A DNA stretch of 64,000 bases, taken from assembly GCA_949130485.1 (NCBI GenBank), contig OX422183.1, positions 29,059,316-29,123,315 of the forward strand, given 5' to 3'. Under the pieces are notes generated by a model. It saw only the letters and a list, made by a program, of their open reading frames with translations, did no database searches and was not told the DNA's origin. The first letter of the stretch is position 1; each line of letters opens with the position of its first letter. Source of the stretch: Agelas oroides. Taxonomy: Eukaryota; Porifera; Demospongiae; Agelasida; Agelasidae. This document shows positions 33,868-46,600 of this stretch, piece by piece. The translations under genes and the position numbers were made by a program.

Positions 33868-34080
33868 TTACCCATTCCTTTCAACCCTAAGCTAAGCTGC
33901 CAATGTTTCAACTGAAGGTCAATAATGAGGTTCATTAGATCGAGTCAGCATACCCTAACCCTCCCATTGGACAGCTGACTGAACCCAGGGATGTTCATGG
34001 GCAATGCTGAGGTCTAGTTAAAGCCAACTCATTAATATTCATAACATGGACAGAAACACTCCATATTTCAGAGGGGAGTC
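33868..34080 (-). repeat. inverted copy of 3236-3430
   Basis: Contains ACCCTAACCCTCCCATTGGA and AACATGGACAGAAACACTCC, matching the 3.2-3.4 kb spacer in reverse. Confidence 0.75.
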
Positions 34081-34117
34081 GCTAAGTTGACCCAACTCCA
34101 TGCGGTTACGTCATCGT

Positions 34118-34472
34118 CTGCTGCTTCTAGACACAAGCTTGCTTTCACAAGCAGGCATTACGCACTACTCACAGCTACTGACACTACAGTACTCTACTAA
34201 ACTCCTCTTTTTTTTTTTTAAGTCGATCTAAGACAAAGTTCCGACCACCACATGAGGGGTTCCACCAGGCCACATCTTAACTAACTTAATTATAAACTCA
34301 TTATTGGATGGCAATGTCGACAGGAAATGGGGAAAATACCCAATTTTACGGAGAGTGAACGGTTGAAGACTCCCAGAACTGACTGTTTGTTAAAAGTTTA
34401 AGAAGACAAAAGCAGGCTATCAGCTTGGATTCCAGGTTTGTCAACCTTGAAAATCCAGGGTGAAGTACCACC
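34118..34472 (-). mobile_element. TTAA-element fragment
   Basis: The right-hand third of the family (from CTGCTGCTTCTAGACACAAG to TACCACC) ending in TTAA (34473-34476). The left two-thirds are missing. Confidence 0.8.
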
Positions 34473-34479
34473 TTAATAG

Positions 34480-35340
34480 CAAGGGCAGCAGTTTCTACTT
34501 CCGTTCAGACTATAGCTGGAAGTATTTCTGGAACCTGATTGGTCAATGGCTAGACCTGTAACTCACCTAGACACTAGGTACCTGATACTTAGAACACCAG
34601 CTGGCATCTTAGAACACTAGCTACTGATAATCAATTTTTCATTTTCAAATTTGCTTGTTATGGTCATTTAAACAAAAATGTGTATAGTACGTCTTTACAA
34701 ATAGTGTTTACTTAAAGTTGACATTTTGGCTGGTGTCCTTAGTATCCTCCTTTTGTGTTGTGCCTAAGTCTTCATATCCCTCCGTAGCAGCCGATCGGTA
34801 GCTTGGTCCTCAAACATGCTTTAGTGCAGCTAGTAGCAGTGAGTTAACATTGGCTTCATTCAAAATTCCTGCACTCGAGGAGGCAGCTGCTGAAATGGGC
34901 GGTTGCTCAGCTGATCCCAATTCACGTGGACTATTATTGGGTGCACGGAAAAACTCTCTGTAGACTTCATCCCCACAGAGGTCACATAATACCGAGTTGT
35001 AAGACACCATTGCAGTAACAGTTTGACGGTAGGTACCTATGGTCTAAATTGGTTTGACACTGCAGTGTAGAGAACTACAGGATTTATAATGCCTGCATAA
35101 AGCCTCATAAAATGTACGCTTTGCACTTGGGTATTATACAAGGTATTTATTGGGCTTCTAAATCCCATAGATTCCTATGGTTTGGTGTCTAACCTAAACA
35201 AAGAAGTTTGATGTTCGGATGTTTATGACAACTCTTTCGTGGTTCCTTGTGAACAACAAAGTTCTATACTTTTTTACTTTACAGACCATGCATTTTCCCC
35301 TCGGCCTCTCATCCCACCTCTCTTCTCTCTTACTATTCCT
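34480..35340. repeat. dispersed repeat, uninterrupted copy
   Basis: Matches 15235-15930, 20083-20222 and 24316-24380 in order, and lacks both 4.1 kb insertions found in that copy. The minus-strand frame 34810-35010 is described separately. Confidence 0.8.
34810..35010 (-). pseudogene. repeat-borne ORF, copy 2
   Basis: The frame starts MVSYNSVLCDLCGDEVYREF and ends in NEANVNSLLLAALKHV. CxxC (CDLC) near the start may be half of a zinc-binding site. The related frame at 15435 has a different, longer end. Function unknown. Confidence 0.4.
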
Positions 35341-35346
35341 AAAAAA

Positions 35347-35955
35347 CCCAGCAAGAACAAGTCACAAAAAGTTTTCTGAACGAAAACAAGCGCATGTAGG
35401 GATGGAACCCTCAAAAGCCAGGCAAACAAGATGGGAACAACACCACAACACTTTCACACCATCCCTACATCTTGTGCCATTTTGCCAAGTATGCACACCA
35501 CAAAACTCTCAACATGTATTATGCACACCACAAAACTCACATGTACATTAGCCTATTCAAACCCACTAAATAAATGAACAAGCCACTCACTACTGCTCAC
35601 TCACCACCCTTCCTCCATACAGACTCAGCACAGCTTGTGCACTCCACAGCTTCTGCATACAAGACTGACTGTATCTACCATGCTCAGTGGCAATTGCGTA
35701 GCAACAACCCACAACACAACTTACTCTCCATGCACATCAACATGCACTACACACCCATGAGCACTATCCAAGCCAGTGCCTTCCACCACCCTCCTATGCA
35801 CACAAAACAACACAAGGCAAAATGGCACAAGATGTAGGGATGGTGTGAAAGTGTTGTGGTGTTGTTCCCATCTTGTTTTTTTTTTTGAGGGTTCCATCCC
35901 TACATGCGCTTGTTTTTGTTCAGAAAACTTTTTTGTGACTTTTAATATTGCTGGG
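35347..35955. mobile_element. 609-bp TGTAGGGATGG foldback element
   Basis: Arms start CCCAGCA and close TGCTGGG, and include CACAAAAAGTTTTCTGAACG, ATGTAGGGATGGAACCCTC and CACACCATCCCTACATCTTG and their complements. The central 330 bp is non-coding and is inverted relative to the copy at 25.9 kb. Confidence 0.85.
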
Positions 35956-36049
35956 CATACACACAAGACCATACACATATCTTACACAGGAACAAATAGT
36001 AAATTGTCCACAGAAGTAAATCCAATCCATTCATAGGAAATTGTGGTAA

Positions 36050-36300
36050 TCATTTAAATTTTCGACATTTTCACTTCACACATTTAACAACAAAATTGTA
36101 CCAGTTACTACAGTAGAGAACTTTCCCACATAACCAGAGCAGTTTTAGATCCCATTGTACACTGTAAAATTTCCCACAAAGGCCTTTCTTTTGTAGTAAA
36201 ATTTCTAACCATTGCTCTCCATTTGTAGTGAAATTCATCACAAAAGCTCTCCATTTGCAGTGAATTTATTAACAGCATTGTGTTAAAAATATCATTACAG
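36050..36300. repeat. diverged tandem repeat
   Basis: Words like TTTGTAGTGAAATTCATCAC and TTGTAGTAAAATTTC recur about every 38-45 bp three to four times. No coding content. Confidence 0.45.
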
Positions 36301-36694
36301 TTATAGTGGTATTAACATATGTCTAACTTGCATGAATGTACAGAAGTCAATGGGGAAGCCTTGCAGCTACACCAGTCTCAATTTGTCAAAAACTGATGGC
36401 CAGAAAGTCAGTGATTTGGATTTATTTTGTGTTGTAAGTTAGCATTGTTACCGATAACACTGGCTTAAGAAATCAACTAGTTCTATGTTAGCAAATATAA
36501 TAGCGCTGACAGCAAAGACGAAGGTCACACACTAAAGCCATATCTACCCGAAAAGATGACTGTAGTAGTCTGGAGAGAGGTTATATTTAAAAAACATCTA
36601 TCCCACATGACATGAGTCATGTCTATGATAAACTCAGTACACAAGGCTACACATACATGTACAGCCAGTGACAATTACAGTTGGGATTAGGTGG

Positions 36695-37093
36695 TTGCGT
36701 TGTAGAAGTTCCTGCCACTGACAGCAGGACTTCGAGCTTGTACATAACCTTGACAAGCTGCCATAGAGTGCCAATCCAACAGCATCATGGTTTTGTAGCA
36801 AAATTGAAAAGGGCAGTAGGTAGCCAGGTAGTAGCTACCATTGCTCTTTTACTGTAATTCTTCTAAAAAGTGATATTAAAATGCAATATTTCTATGTCAG
36901 AAAGCTCAAGTGCTGAAAAATCGGAGGTACACGTACCTACATCTGGCGTCAAACTGCACTCGAAGCTATCATGTCTTCCAGACGTGTGGGAACCATGTGC
37001 TGGTTGTGGATTGTATATTGTAGATTGTCTATTGTAGTTCTTACATACATTTGGAAGTTCTGGGCCACCTACTGTGCCACTATGGGGGTCCAT
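36695..37093 (-). CDS. candidate minus-strand exons
   Basis: A frame from 37093 (MDPHSGTVGGPELPNVCKNY, then QPAHGSHTSG and FECSLTPD) reaches a donor-like site CAGAT|GTAGGT near 36945. Another short frame after an acceptor (CTATGGCAG) near 36765 reads CQGYVQARSPAVSGRNFYNA and stops near 36697, but its phase does not match the first cleanly. They could be tail exons of a small gene. Weak. Confidence 0.25.
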
Positions 37094-37099
37094 ACCAGA

Positions 37100-38669
37100 G
37101 CCTAGTCGAATCGCGCTTGCACCAGAGGTCGAAGTTCAATGCCCGTGCTCCACCCCTCTAATGATCTAGGCCTCTGGTGATCCACCCCTCCGTTGGGCGA
37201 AGTTAGGGGGTCGCTGTTTACGATGAACGTCTGGAGGACGGTGTTGCTCCTCATTGGTATGAACAGAGCGAGGGTGGAATAAGATGGAGGGATTTGAATT
37301 AATTTTTTGCATGTAGCTAGCATGGGTGCACAAAAGGCAAGCCTATAAGGTGTGCTGAAGGGAAAAAGACAAGGGATTGAAGCACAAAACAATTACCAAA
37401 GCAGAAAGTTTAACCAAAATGAAAATGAGTGGCAAAATAGCCCCTATAGAATCTTTGACTCCAGATGAATGGTACATTCACAACAAAAATAATACTGGAA
37501 AGTGTTTACAGAGGCTACATTTGGCCCACAATGAATACATTTGTGTATAGTATACAATTTTATCACGATTATATTATTACTGTTTGCTGTTCAGATTTTA
37601 CAGTAACCACAAAGAACGTTTTTACCCTCTGTATATAAAGGTACAAAACTAGCAAGTCATGTGTAGTTCACAGCTTCTGCAGTAACAAAGTCATGTGCAA
37701 TGCCTGGTCATAGCTGAGCCTGCACATAGTTAAGCAGTCTGTCTTCATAATTAGAGGAAAGGGGTCTAGTAAATAGATCTGCTGTAACTGTCCAGGTGTA
37801 ACACATTGTGATAATGTAGCATATTACAGGAGTTTGCTCAGCCCTTCTGTAGTGCAATTTCGTCAACTCTGACATGTTTTCAAAGATAAAACCCTCCAAT
37901 TGTTTCCTGGTCTTCTACAAAGATATGTAGCTATATAGTCTCACAAGCTGCTCTATTTGATGTAGAGTACATCTTAGCAGCCTCACCCAACATTGGTACA
38001 GTATGAGATGCGCAAGTATGCAGAGATGGATGCTACATGTGGTGTGGGAATGAGTCTATGAACAGTATATGCCACCGGAGTTCTACATCATGCTTACAGT
38101 GACATGTCATTCTGAGTGTTGTGTGCCATCAGAAGTTGATTTCAAAACCTGGTGGCTCCATTGTACATTAATTTTTCTGTCCAATTATTTGCTTTGAGGG
38201 CGTCAAGTCACTATACACTTGACATGGGCACTCTTTCATAATTAGAAACACTTGAAAGAGCACCCACCCCTTTGTTTAGTAGACTTGTAAGGTGCTTTGC
38301 CTATGAGCGCTCTTTCACAAGACTACGCTACATTGTTTGATTTGATGGCTATCTATATGAAAAACAAAAAACACCACTAGTTGCTGTAAAAAAATCATTG
38401 CCCAACAAAGTGGAGTTTACACTTGAGTTAAAAAATAGTTTAAATAGTGTAAGCTTAAAATTTGGCTGTGCACTTTGCACACAAGTATCAGTGCCTCTTC
38501 ATTTTCAAAACTGTACCTATGCCTCTTCTATAGAGTTTATTGTCTACCCTATTTACCGGTGCAACTGTCTAAAACTGTGCAGAACTTTGCCTGACTGGTA
38601 CAAGTTACACTTTGCATTTAAGTTCTGGAACTGTGTATGGACTTCTACGATGGGACTGGGAATGGGGTA
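37100..38669. other. no gene recognised
   Basis: Short frames only. At 37115-37145 a GGTCGAAGTTCAATGCC stretch resembles a tRNA B box, but no cloverleaf can be drawn. Confidence 0.3.
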
Positions 38670-39217
38670 CAATGGAATCCCTTTATAGTGGACACCATTT
38701 TGAACCAACATTTTGTTCCTTATAGCTAACTCAGTGGCTTCCGGTATATTTCCGGTAGGCATGGTATGCATAATCTGGCTGTTGAGGACCGTGAACATCT
38801 CTACGTTTTCACAGCTTTCCCATTGGTGTATATGCTGGTGGGGTAGGCCAAGAAGAGGCTAGTACTACGAGTAACAGCACTAATCTAATTCAAGTTGTAA
38901 ACTCCAGCAGCGATGGTGGACAATCTTGCTGAAAAGGTCGACGAGCATCCACTAAATCGGGGTTGTTATAAAAGTATTGTTTGCGTACTGTTGGGAGAGC
39001 GAAAACTGTCCGTTATACGGAGTAGTGGGGTGTGCGCTATTCAGGAGTTGCTTAACTTAAGTATTGAAGTGAAGGGAAGCACAGTCGGGACTAGCCTCGT
39101 CCCCAGGCCCCTCCCCACTGAGGGGGGAGGGGCCTGTGGATGAGGCTAAGTCGGGACTTTCGTTATATTGTGGGTGTCCGCTGTTGAGGGGTATCCATTT
39201 TAAGCGGGGTTCCACTG
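38670..39217. mobile_element. mariner-like MITE, copy without TTAA insertion
   Basis: Ends CAATGGAATCCC and GGGGTTCCACTG bounded by TA; body matches the outer parts of 24383-25878. Carries a 57-bp hairpin insertion at 39092. Confidence 0.8.
39092..39148. mobile_element. 57-bp hairpin insertion, TAGCCTCG family
   Basis: TAGCCTCGTCCCCAGGCCCC at the left is nearly the inverse of the right half. The exact 9-bp word AGTCGGGAC flanks it (39083-39091 and 39149-39157). The related element at 24.4-25.9 kb has no insertion at this point, which acts as an empty site. Confidence 0.85.
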
Positions 39218-39445
39218 TACACTGTTTCGTGTACCAGGTCACCACACGTACCCTCTTCCTCCTCTATGTGTGAAGAGGAGCTAACTTTAAGTACCCTGTA
39301 GATTTGATGTGCTATTAAACTGGAAACAACAAAGGTTACTGAAAGGTGATTTTGTCTTTCTCCTCTATCATTACAGTTGTTTGTAGCAATGTGAAAGAAT
39401 CAAGATTGATAGGTATGTCGCTATGTTGTGTTATGACCTGGTTGT

Positions 39446-39583
39446 ATGGAGAATAAAGCTGTTGACTTTTCACCGACAAGAAGGTTCAAGTATGAAGGTG
39501 ACTATGACACCTGGTTTACCATGGAAATGAATCCTGGGTCTCAAATGTTTGGCAATTACAAACTGTCCAAACATGCTGTATGA
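39446..39583 (+). CDS. small ORF of unknown status
   Basis: 45 codons beginning MENKAVDFSPTRRFKYEGDY and continuing TWFTMEMNPGSQMFG. Composition looks coding, but there is no clear donor. It could be a leader exon of the Death-domain gene that follows or unrelated. Confidence 0.25.
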   Translation: MENKAVDFSPTRRFKYEGDYDTWFTMEMNPGSQMFGNYKLSKHAV

Positions 39584-39932
39584 CTTGTGTTGGAGATGAT
39601 TAAATCACTGTCCAAGGAATTGTATTTTATAACCTTTAGAATTTCTGCTGGGTCATATTAGAATTGAGAAACTTTCTCAGAATGAGTCAGCAGTGCTCAA
39701 CATTGAACACACACAGTGATCAAAATTGGTTCTGAAGTAGAAAGCCTGAAAGTCCAGAAATACAGGAAATGATGTGATGTTTTTTGGACAGTTACTTAAC
39801 TATCAAAGTGTAGTCAGGTATTTATCACTTCAATAGGATCCAGACTCCATTCCAAGATACAGCCAAGTGTCTTGACACATATCTTTCTTTCTCTGTGTAT
39901 GAGTGCTGATCACGATAGTGAAAGTTGATAGC

Positions 39933-39933
<1 letters not shown>

Positions 39934-39964
<31 letters not shown>

Positions 39965-39997
39965 CATAGACAGATAGCATAGATAGATAGATAGCTG

Positions 39998-40043
<46 letters not shown>

Positions 40044-40116
40044 CAGATAGATAGATAGATAGATAGACAGATAGATAGATAGATAGATAGATAGGTAGGT
40101 AGATAGATAGGTAGAT
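39934..40116. repeat. (GATA)n microsatellite with interruptions
   Basis: Runs of TAGA/GATA units with occasional GACA and GGTA variants. Confidence 0.95.
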
Positions 40117-40322
40117 AAACTCTTATTTTGAATATATGAATACTTCATCAGCTAATAAAGCTGGTCCTCCCGGATGTCCTATGTACATAAAAAACAACAA
40201 AAATTGAACTGAGAAACAAGACGTACACAAACAGCAAATATGAGTATTTTGTAAGTTTGATATTCAAGTGTTACATGGCTATGGCATTTGGGAGTATTTT
40301 TAGCCATGTTCCCATCCTGCAG

Positions 40323-40667
40323 GTGATCGTCCCAACCTATTTGAATTGCACAACTTTCCAGTAAAAGAAGGATTTGTAGACATTGTGGCCGAAATTCAAA
40401 ATGATTATAAGTAGTTAGGAATGCGACTCCTGAAGGACAGCAATGGACAGACCGTAAAGGGCGTTGAAAAGGCTAAACATGGTAATCCAGTTGACATCAC
40501 AGATGAGATTCTTCAGCAGTGGCTACAGGGGAGTGGGAAATTGCCTGTTACATGGGAAACTTTGGTAGAGTGTTTGCAGGATGCAAAATTGACTGTTGCA
40601 GCAGCTTACATTGAGGGTGCATTGTCACAAGATCTTTCCACAGGCCAGCAACCACAACCACCATCTT
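40323..40667 (+). CDS. Death-domain exon with in-frame stop
   Basis: The exon starts after CCTGCAG and ends at TCTT|GTATGT; 345 nt, phase 1 at both ends. It reads DRPNLFELHNFPVKEGFVDI, VAEIQNDYK, stop, then LGMRLLKDSNGQTVKGVEKA, DITDEILQQWLQGSG and TWETLVECLQDAKL. ILQQWLQ and TWETLVECL with the buried Trp are Death-domain landmarks. The single TAG at 40412-40414 replaces one residue in an otherwise intact domain, and an ATG lies three codons later. It may be a CAG-to-TAG change, an allele, or a sequencing error. Confidence 0.75.
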
Positions 40668-43600
40668 GTATGTGACATATATGTGTTTACTTATACTTAT
40701 ATGTAACTGTTGCAGTAGTAATTGGGGCAACTGGAAAAGCAGGGAACAGGAAACGGGACGGGAATGTGAATGCGAAATGGGAATGGGAATTTGTACAAAA
40801 AGCAGAGACAACTCAGAACTCTTGGTTATCTTCTTCATAAATAGAACTAGGGATGACTAGGCCTGGGACTTATGGTAGGCTAATCTTGTTCATGACCACA
40901 ACCAGAAAGAATTGGGGCAGAGTACAAAGTAGCTCAATCCATAGTCAAAATGAAATACTTGTTTATATTTTAGTTATTTTGTCGTAATTGTACATGCACT
41001 GTTAAAGATCAACTGTACACCGTGACAGTGCACAACAGAATCTGTAAAACCTTGGGCAGCTTCAGTGTCACGACACAATACAATAAAAAATTAATGAAGA
41101 AGTAGACTAAATACGAAAATACGAAACAGTTCAGTCACATAACTGATTCATTGTGGGTAATTGTTTGTCAGCAGTTCCAGGTAACAAGCTCATAATGTAG
41201 GGTTAGTGATTTGATCCCCTTTCAATTGGCCAGAGTATGTCTGGATATATATAAGCAGGCATAGTGTATCATCATGAGACTGCTGGTTAGTCTTGGTCTA
41301 AGATATAATCTGTTCAGGACCATTGTTCTGGGAGCAGATCAGTACAGATGTCGACTTCACTGCAGTCTAGTATCTGTAGGGCTTGAATTAGCAAACATCA
41401 TTTAGGGCTAGTCAATGATGAGTGGTTATAGTATCAATGCTTAGTAAATGACGGCATATGTACCCATTCTGATACTAGTCCCAGAGAGATTTGACTACTG
41501 TGTCAAAGGACCAAATGGTAGGTGAAACTCGGAGTCTATTGTTGTGCTCATTTCTTTATGAACAAGATTTCTGTGAGCGGTTGTCTCATCTTTGCCTATG
41601 CAGCAAATTCCTGTTCCCGTTCTGAAGTGTTGCTTACTTTGCAATTAGCTACATGAAAGGCTCTATGTTTCAAAATTGTGAATGTACGTATAACACAGGG
41701 ACCTAACTTAATGCATACTAATACTCTCCTCTTCCAGGATTTAAGCTTACTATATTCTGTGAAGTAAATGTCCCAATCGAACATGGTACAATGTTTGATA
41801 AATGTTACTGAATGTTAATGAACAAACATGACAGCTACAGGGTTGAAGGAGGAGTTAGCTTTAACCAATGTTTCACTTGTATGCATATTATTTGTCTATT
41901 AACAGAGAAGCTTGGAAGCTGTGGCATGCATGCATTAGGAAACTTTTAGTGCTACGTGATAACATAATCATATGGCCATAGCAGTGAAAGGTGAAACCAA
42001 TTTACAAAAATGGAATGAAACTTGCTTACTGGATACCTATACTGAAAGGTGATTTCTAGACTTCCAACAATCACATACTTCAGCTTGTTAATAAGTCATA
42101 AAGCACAACTCAAGTTAGGTTGAGCTATTCCTATTCCTTCAACTGTTGCAGGGAAGGTATCAAGTGGAGTAGCCATTGTAGGGATCCTGATGGTACTAGT
42201 GATAATGAAGACTTATAGAGGTACAGTTTCTGTTGTTCCATTTAGTTATATCAATACGTACCATCAATCCTAGTTGTTGGCATACCTCACCATTAGACAC
42301 ATCACAGGCATGTTTCCTGCCTGGAGCTAGGCACTGTTTATTAGGCCATGCACACATGCAAAAGCAATTCAGTTCTCTAGAAGTTGTTTTCAAATTCAAG
42401 TATATGAGTCCAGATACCACATTCTCATATCTCTATGCTAAAATAAAACACCAAATCAGCATGTAACCAGCTATGACCTTTTTCAATATTACCATAGGAC
42501 CACACCAAACTGCAAAACACAAGAAAGAACTGCAGGCATTGAAGGTAAACTGCAAATAGTGTATGTAAATGCATTCATCTGAGTAGTTCAATCCTTTGAG
42601 ATGATCATGCTTACATTGTTCATTATGTGACTCATCTCTAAGTTTTGTCCTGTGCTGATGTAACTTTATGTGCATGAGGATTTGAAAGAACAGCACAAGA
42701 AGGAAGTTGAGGAGTTGGAGGTAACCAACAAAAAAGTGCTCTTTACCGACCATAGCACGTTATTGCAATATTACGCGGATGACCGTAAAAATCGCGGACG
42801 AAGCGGTCAAGACGATGTGTTGTGTACTCCGTTTTATATCTCCAGCTGTAAACCAGCTACAAACTTCTAGTAAAAAGCAATGGATAGCCTTAGGCTTTGC
42901 CTAGCTACGCTGTAGTTTTGAAGCTTACCACTGAAGTACAAGCCTGCAGATAAACGTAAACTTTTCAAACCGGAAGTCGCCGTCTTCGGTATCTTCTGAC
43001 ACTTGTAACTTTGCTGTTACAGCCCTGTTTCCTTTGGAATCTGCAGCGAGGTTAGAGCTTTCTTTTAGCTACTTGTAGCTTTTTGTTTCATCTCTGTAGC
43101 TTGTTCACTTCTTGAGATCGGTTTCGATAAAGATCGCGTCTTCGTCTATCACACCTCAAGTGCGCCCAATTTAGCTTCCGGTAGGTGTAATGAATACAGT
43201 TACAGAAGAACGTAATTCACCGCTAGCCTCGTTCCCAGGCCCGCGCCCAGCTTCCCGTCGCTTGCAGTACGGTTAAGCGGGAGAGGGCCTGGTACATTTT
43301 CTCACGTGAGTGACGTCACGGGTAGAAAGGCGGTAGAAAGACTTTAATTGAACGTGGGCGAACACAACTAAATTGCTCACAGATTGCTGGTGTGTGTCTT
43401 CACTGTTTTGGCTTGGTAAAACTCTCTGTCCTCCCGACTGTCTCGTGAATAGCGACATAAAAGCGCCTTCGTGCGCTGCTATCTTTCGACTCGGAATAGT
43501 CGCGCTCCAGCGCGTGCGTGCGAGCGAAGTTTTTTGTGGTTTACATGACGCCCACGTTCGCATAATTTGCCCTGTCCGTGACGTCACTCACGTGAGGAAA

Positions 43601-46600
43601 TGTACCAGGCCCTCTCCCGCTTAACCGTACTGCAAGCGACGGGAAGCTGGGCGCTTTTATGTCGCTATTCACGAGACAGTCGGGAGGACAGAGAAGCCAA
43701 AACAGTGAAGACACACACCAGCAATCAGTGAGCAATTTAGTCGTGTTCGCCCACGTTCAATTAAAGTCTTTCTACCGCCTTTCTACCCGTGACGTCACTC
43801 ACGTGAGAAAATGTACCAGGCCCTCTCCCGCTTAACCGTACTGCAAGCGACGGGAAGCTGGGCGCGGGCCTGGGAACGAGGCTAATTCACCGCTATCTTC
43901 GGGAAAAGACTTGAAAACGCAGGTATGTATTCATGACGCTAAAACGCGTCATTGGTCATACAGGAGCACTAATTTCATGATGCTAAAACGCGTCATTGGT
44001 GTGTACTGTGATGTGTACTGAAGGAAGTAAAAAAAAAATAAAGGAACCATTAACTTTTGTGTATGTCGTAGTTCAGTTTTCTGAAGTGGAAGCAACTGAC
44101 ATTTGATTGTACATGTACTTGTACTAGACCATACATAGCTACGAACAAAACCTAAAGTAAAATGAGTAACAAGCTAATGGGTGAACAATCATTTTATGAC
44201 ATTAACCACATTTTATGACATTAACAACAACCCAGGGTATACCTGGGGTATATGCATGATGGTTATACATTTAGGCGGTATCTTTCATCCACCCCCGCAT
44301 CATTGTACAATTGTGCATACAGGAGAAAATGAAGGGAAAAAATGAAAAGGAAGTTCAGGCATTACAGGTACGTAAATAACATTGTTTGTCTTTTTGAATA
44401 CTGATGTACACAAATGTAGAGGTGAACAACAATGGGTGCTTTGTAGAAAAAAACCCTGAGTACGATGATGTACATGCGTAGTCGTGTATGGCAGAGGAAG
44501 TAAAAATATAGGAAGCATTAACCTTTTGTGTATATGTCACTTTCATCTGACTAGTACAGCATCCACATAATGTACTTTGTTCTTTGTAAAGTTATGTTGT
44601 GCTGTGCTCACTGACTGTAGTGTCAACAAGAGGAAATGAATGAGAAACATGAGAAAGAACTTCTTTCATTGGAGGTAAAGTGCAACAGTACTTTTGAATG
44701 TGTATCACTGTTTAGTTACATTCTTTGTGTATATCACATTACTTTAAACTGGGAGACAGATGACGCTCGTAAAATTTGATTGCACCATTATGTGAAATGT
44801 CTCAAGTTTTGTTTTATGTTAATTCACTTATGTCTTATGATGTAATTGTGTGAAAAGGAGGAAAGGGAGAAACAACATCAGAAAGAACTTAAGAAATTAG
44901 AGGTAAGAAACATTGATCTTTTCCATTATCTGCAGAGGTAGAGATGTACACAAGTACCGTATTTAACAGGTTTATCTCCTTTGCAAAGCATCGCACGATA
45001 GGACCTGGTGCATCAATCAATTATTCCAGATATCACAACAGTCTGGTGGAAAATTGTACTATGCACAGCTGTGAATAATTTTTTTCGCAATGTAGAAGTG
45101 CTAAATAATGGTTTCATAGTTTATATCTGGAGATTCAACAGAACTACCCCATTTTGCAAGTATTCATGATGTGTAAACCAGCTAGAACAAAGGGTATAAG
45201 CGAGTGGCTTGCTTATATGTACTACAGCATACAGTTTCGTAGGGAGCCTAGAAGTGTGTAAATAATGTGAAGAGTCTTGCAGTTTTGTAGCAAGATCTAT
45301 GCCCTGATTTATGTAAAGTCTGCAGTATTAGTCACACATACGTCAAAGAAATGCTGACCAAACAACAGAGCTACAATGATTGTGTGCAGTTTTCTCTGGC
45401 TTTCTGCACAGGTTCCTTCACCAGCCTCACAGAGCATGTCAGTCCATCCTATTTGTCTCTTGGCCTGCTGATAATTTCCAGGACTCATCCACATCCCTAG
45501 CTCCTTCACAACAGCAGTCTGCCAGGAACTACTCCTTTGGGGGAATAGGAAAGGGACTAGCTGTTGTTCCAACACAGTGGTTTGCTGCCATTGTAGTGCG
45601 CACCCATATCGCATAAACAAAACAAGGATTCAACGTAAAAATCATCGCCATTACTAATTCCTGTTCATAGCTCTATTATCTATGGTTGCATTCACCATCC
45701 TTGTGATAATGTACTAAACTTTGTGTTGCATATGTACAAAGAGACAGCCTCAAATGCCTCCAGAATGCATGTAGCTCCAAGCACCAAAATTCTCAACACT
45801 TTTTCTGAGGATGGGGGAAGGATGGAGAAAGGGTGGGGGATGGGGAAGGAATCCCTCCAGACCCTTGTAGAGGCCGGTGGGTATTTACAGGCCATACCAC
45901 TTACAACATCCTTGCTACAGCTTTGAAACACAGTATAAGTGAACATGAAAAGAGTAGAGAGACATTTTAGAGGCATAAACAATGTTTGTAGAGAAGCTTG
46001 CTAAGGATGTTAATAAATGCAACTTTCAATGAGTGCATGCATGGATTTACAAGAACTGTTTCAGATGGAGGCACAAAAAATGAGAAACAGTATGCATAGT
46101 CTCATCCCCAGACCTTATCCGGCACGTATATCACTTTGAGCATACTAAAAGCGATCCGCACTGGGGTTGGTTTTTGGGTCTGAGACCGAGACTACAGTAC
46201 ATGCATGGAGACTGAGCTCAACTCCCTCAAAAAACACTAATGGATAGCTAGCTTTCCTGACCACATTGGAAGATATATCAAATAATTTACTAGGTGTGTA
46301 GATTAGTACATGTCACCAAATAAAATAAAAACCTCATATTTCTTCAATCAGATGGCACCCTTGAATAGTTGCCACTCTCAAATAATAGCTGCACAATTGG
46401 AAGCTCTGAATGAAATAAATGCTGCCCTCGAATAGTAGACATGGTTAGGCACACACGATTTGCTGATGACCATCACCAAACTAAAGCTAGGGCTGTTCAT
46501 GTTCAACTTGCTTCCGGACAGCAGAATTTAGAGGCTGCACACACTACTACCAGCATCTATCAGTTGTCGCATATTTTGTGGTTAGCTACAAAGAAGTCAA

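Noticed and set aside
37115-37160. tRNA-like B box
   Set aside because: GGTCGAAGTTCAATGCC is close to a B box, but no acceptor stem, anticodon arm or A box fits around it.
39825-40148. Ser/Ile/Tyr/Leu repeat frame
   Set aside because: It is the translation of a GATA microsatellite.
45309-45620. 103-codon minus-strand frame with an equally open plus-strand frame
   Set aside because: Both strands are open and neither matches a known domain or has splice sites.
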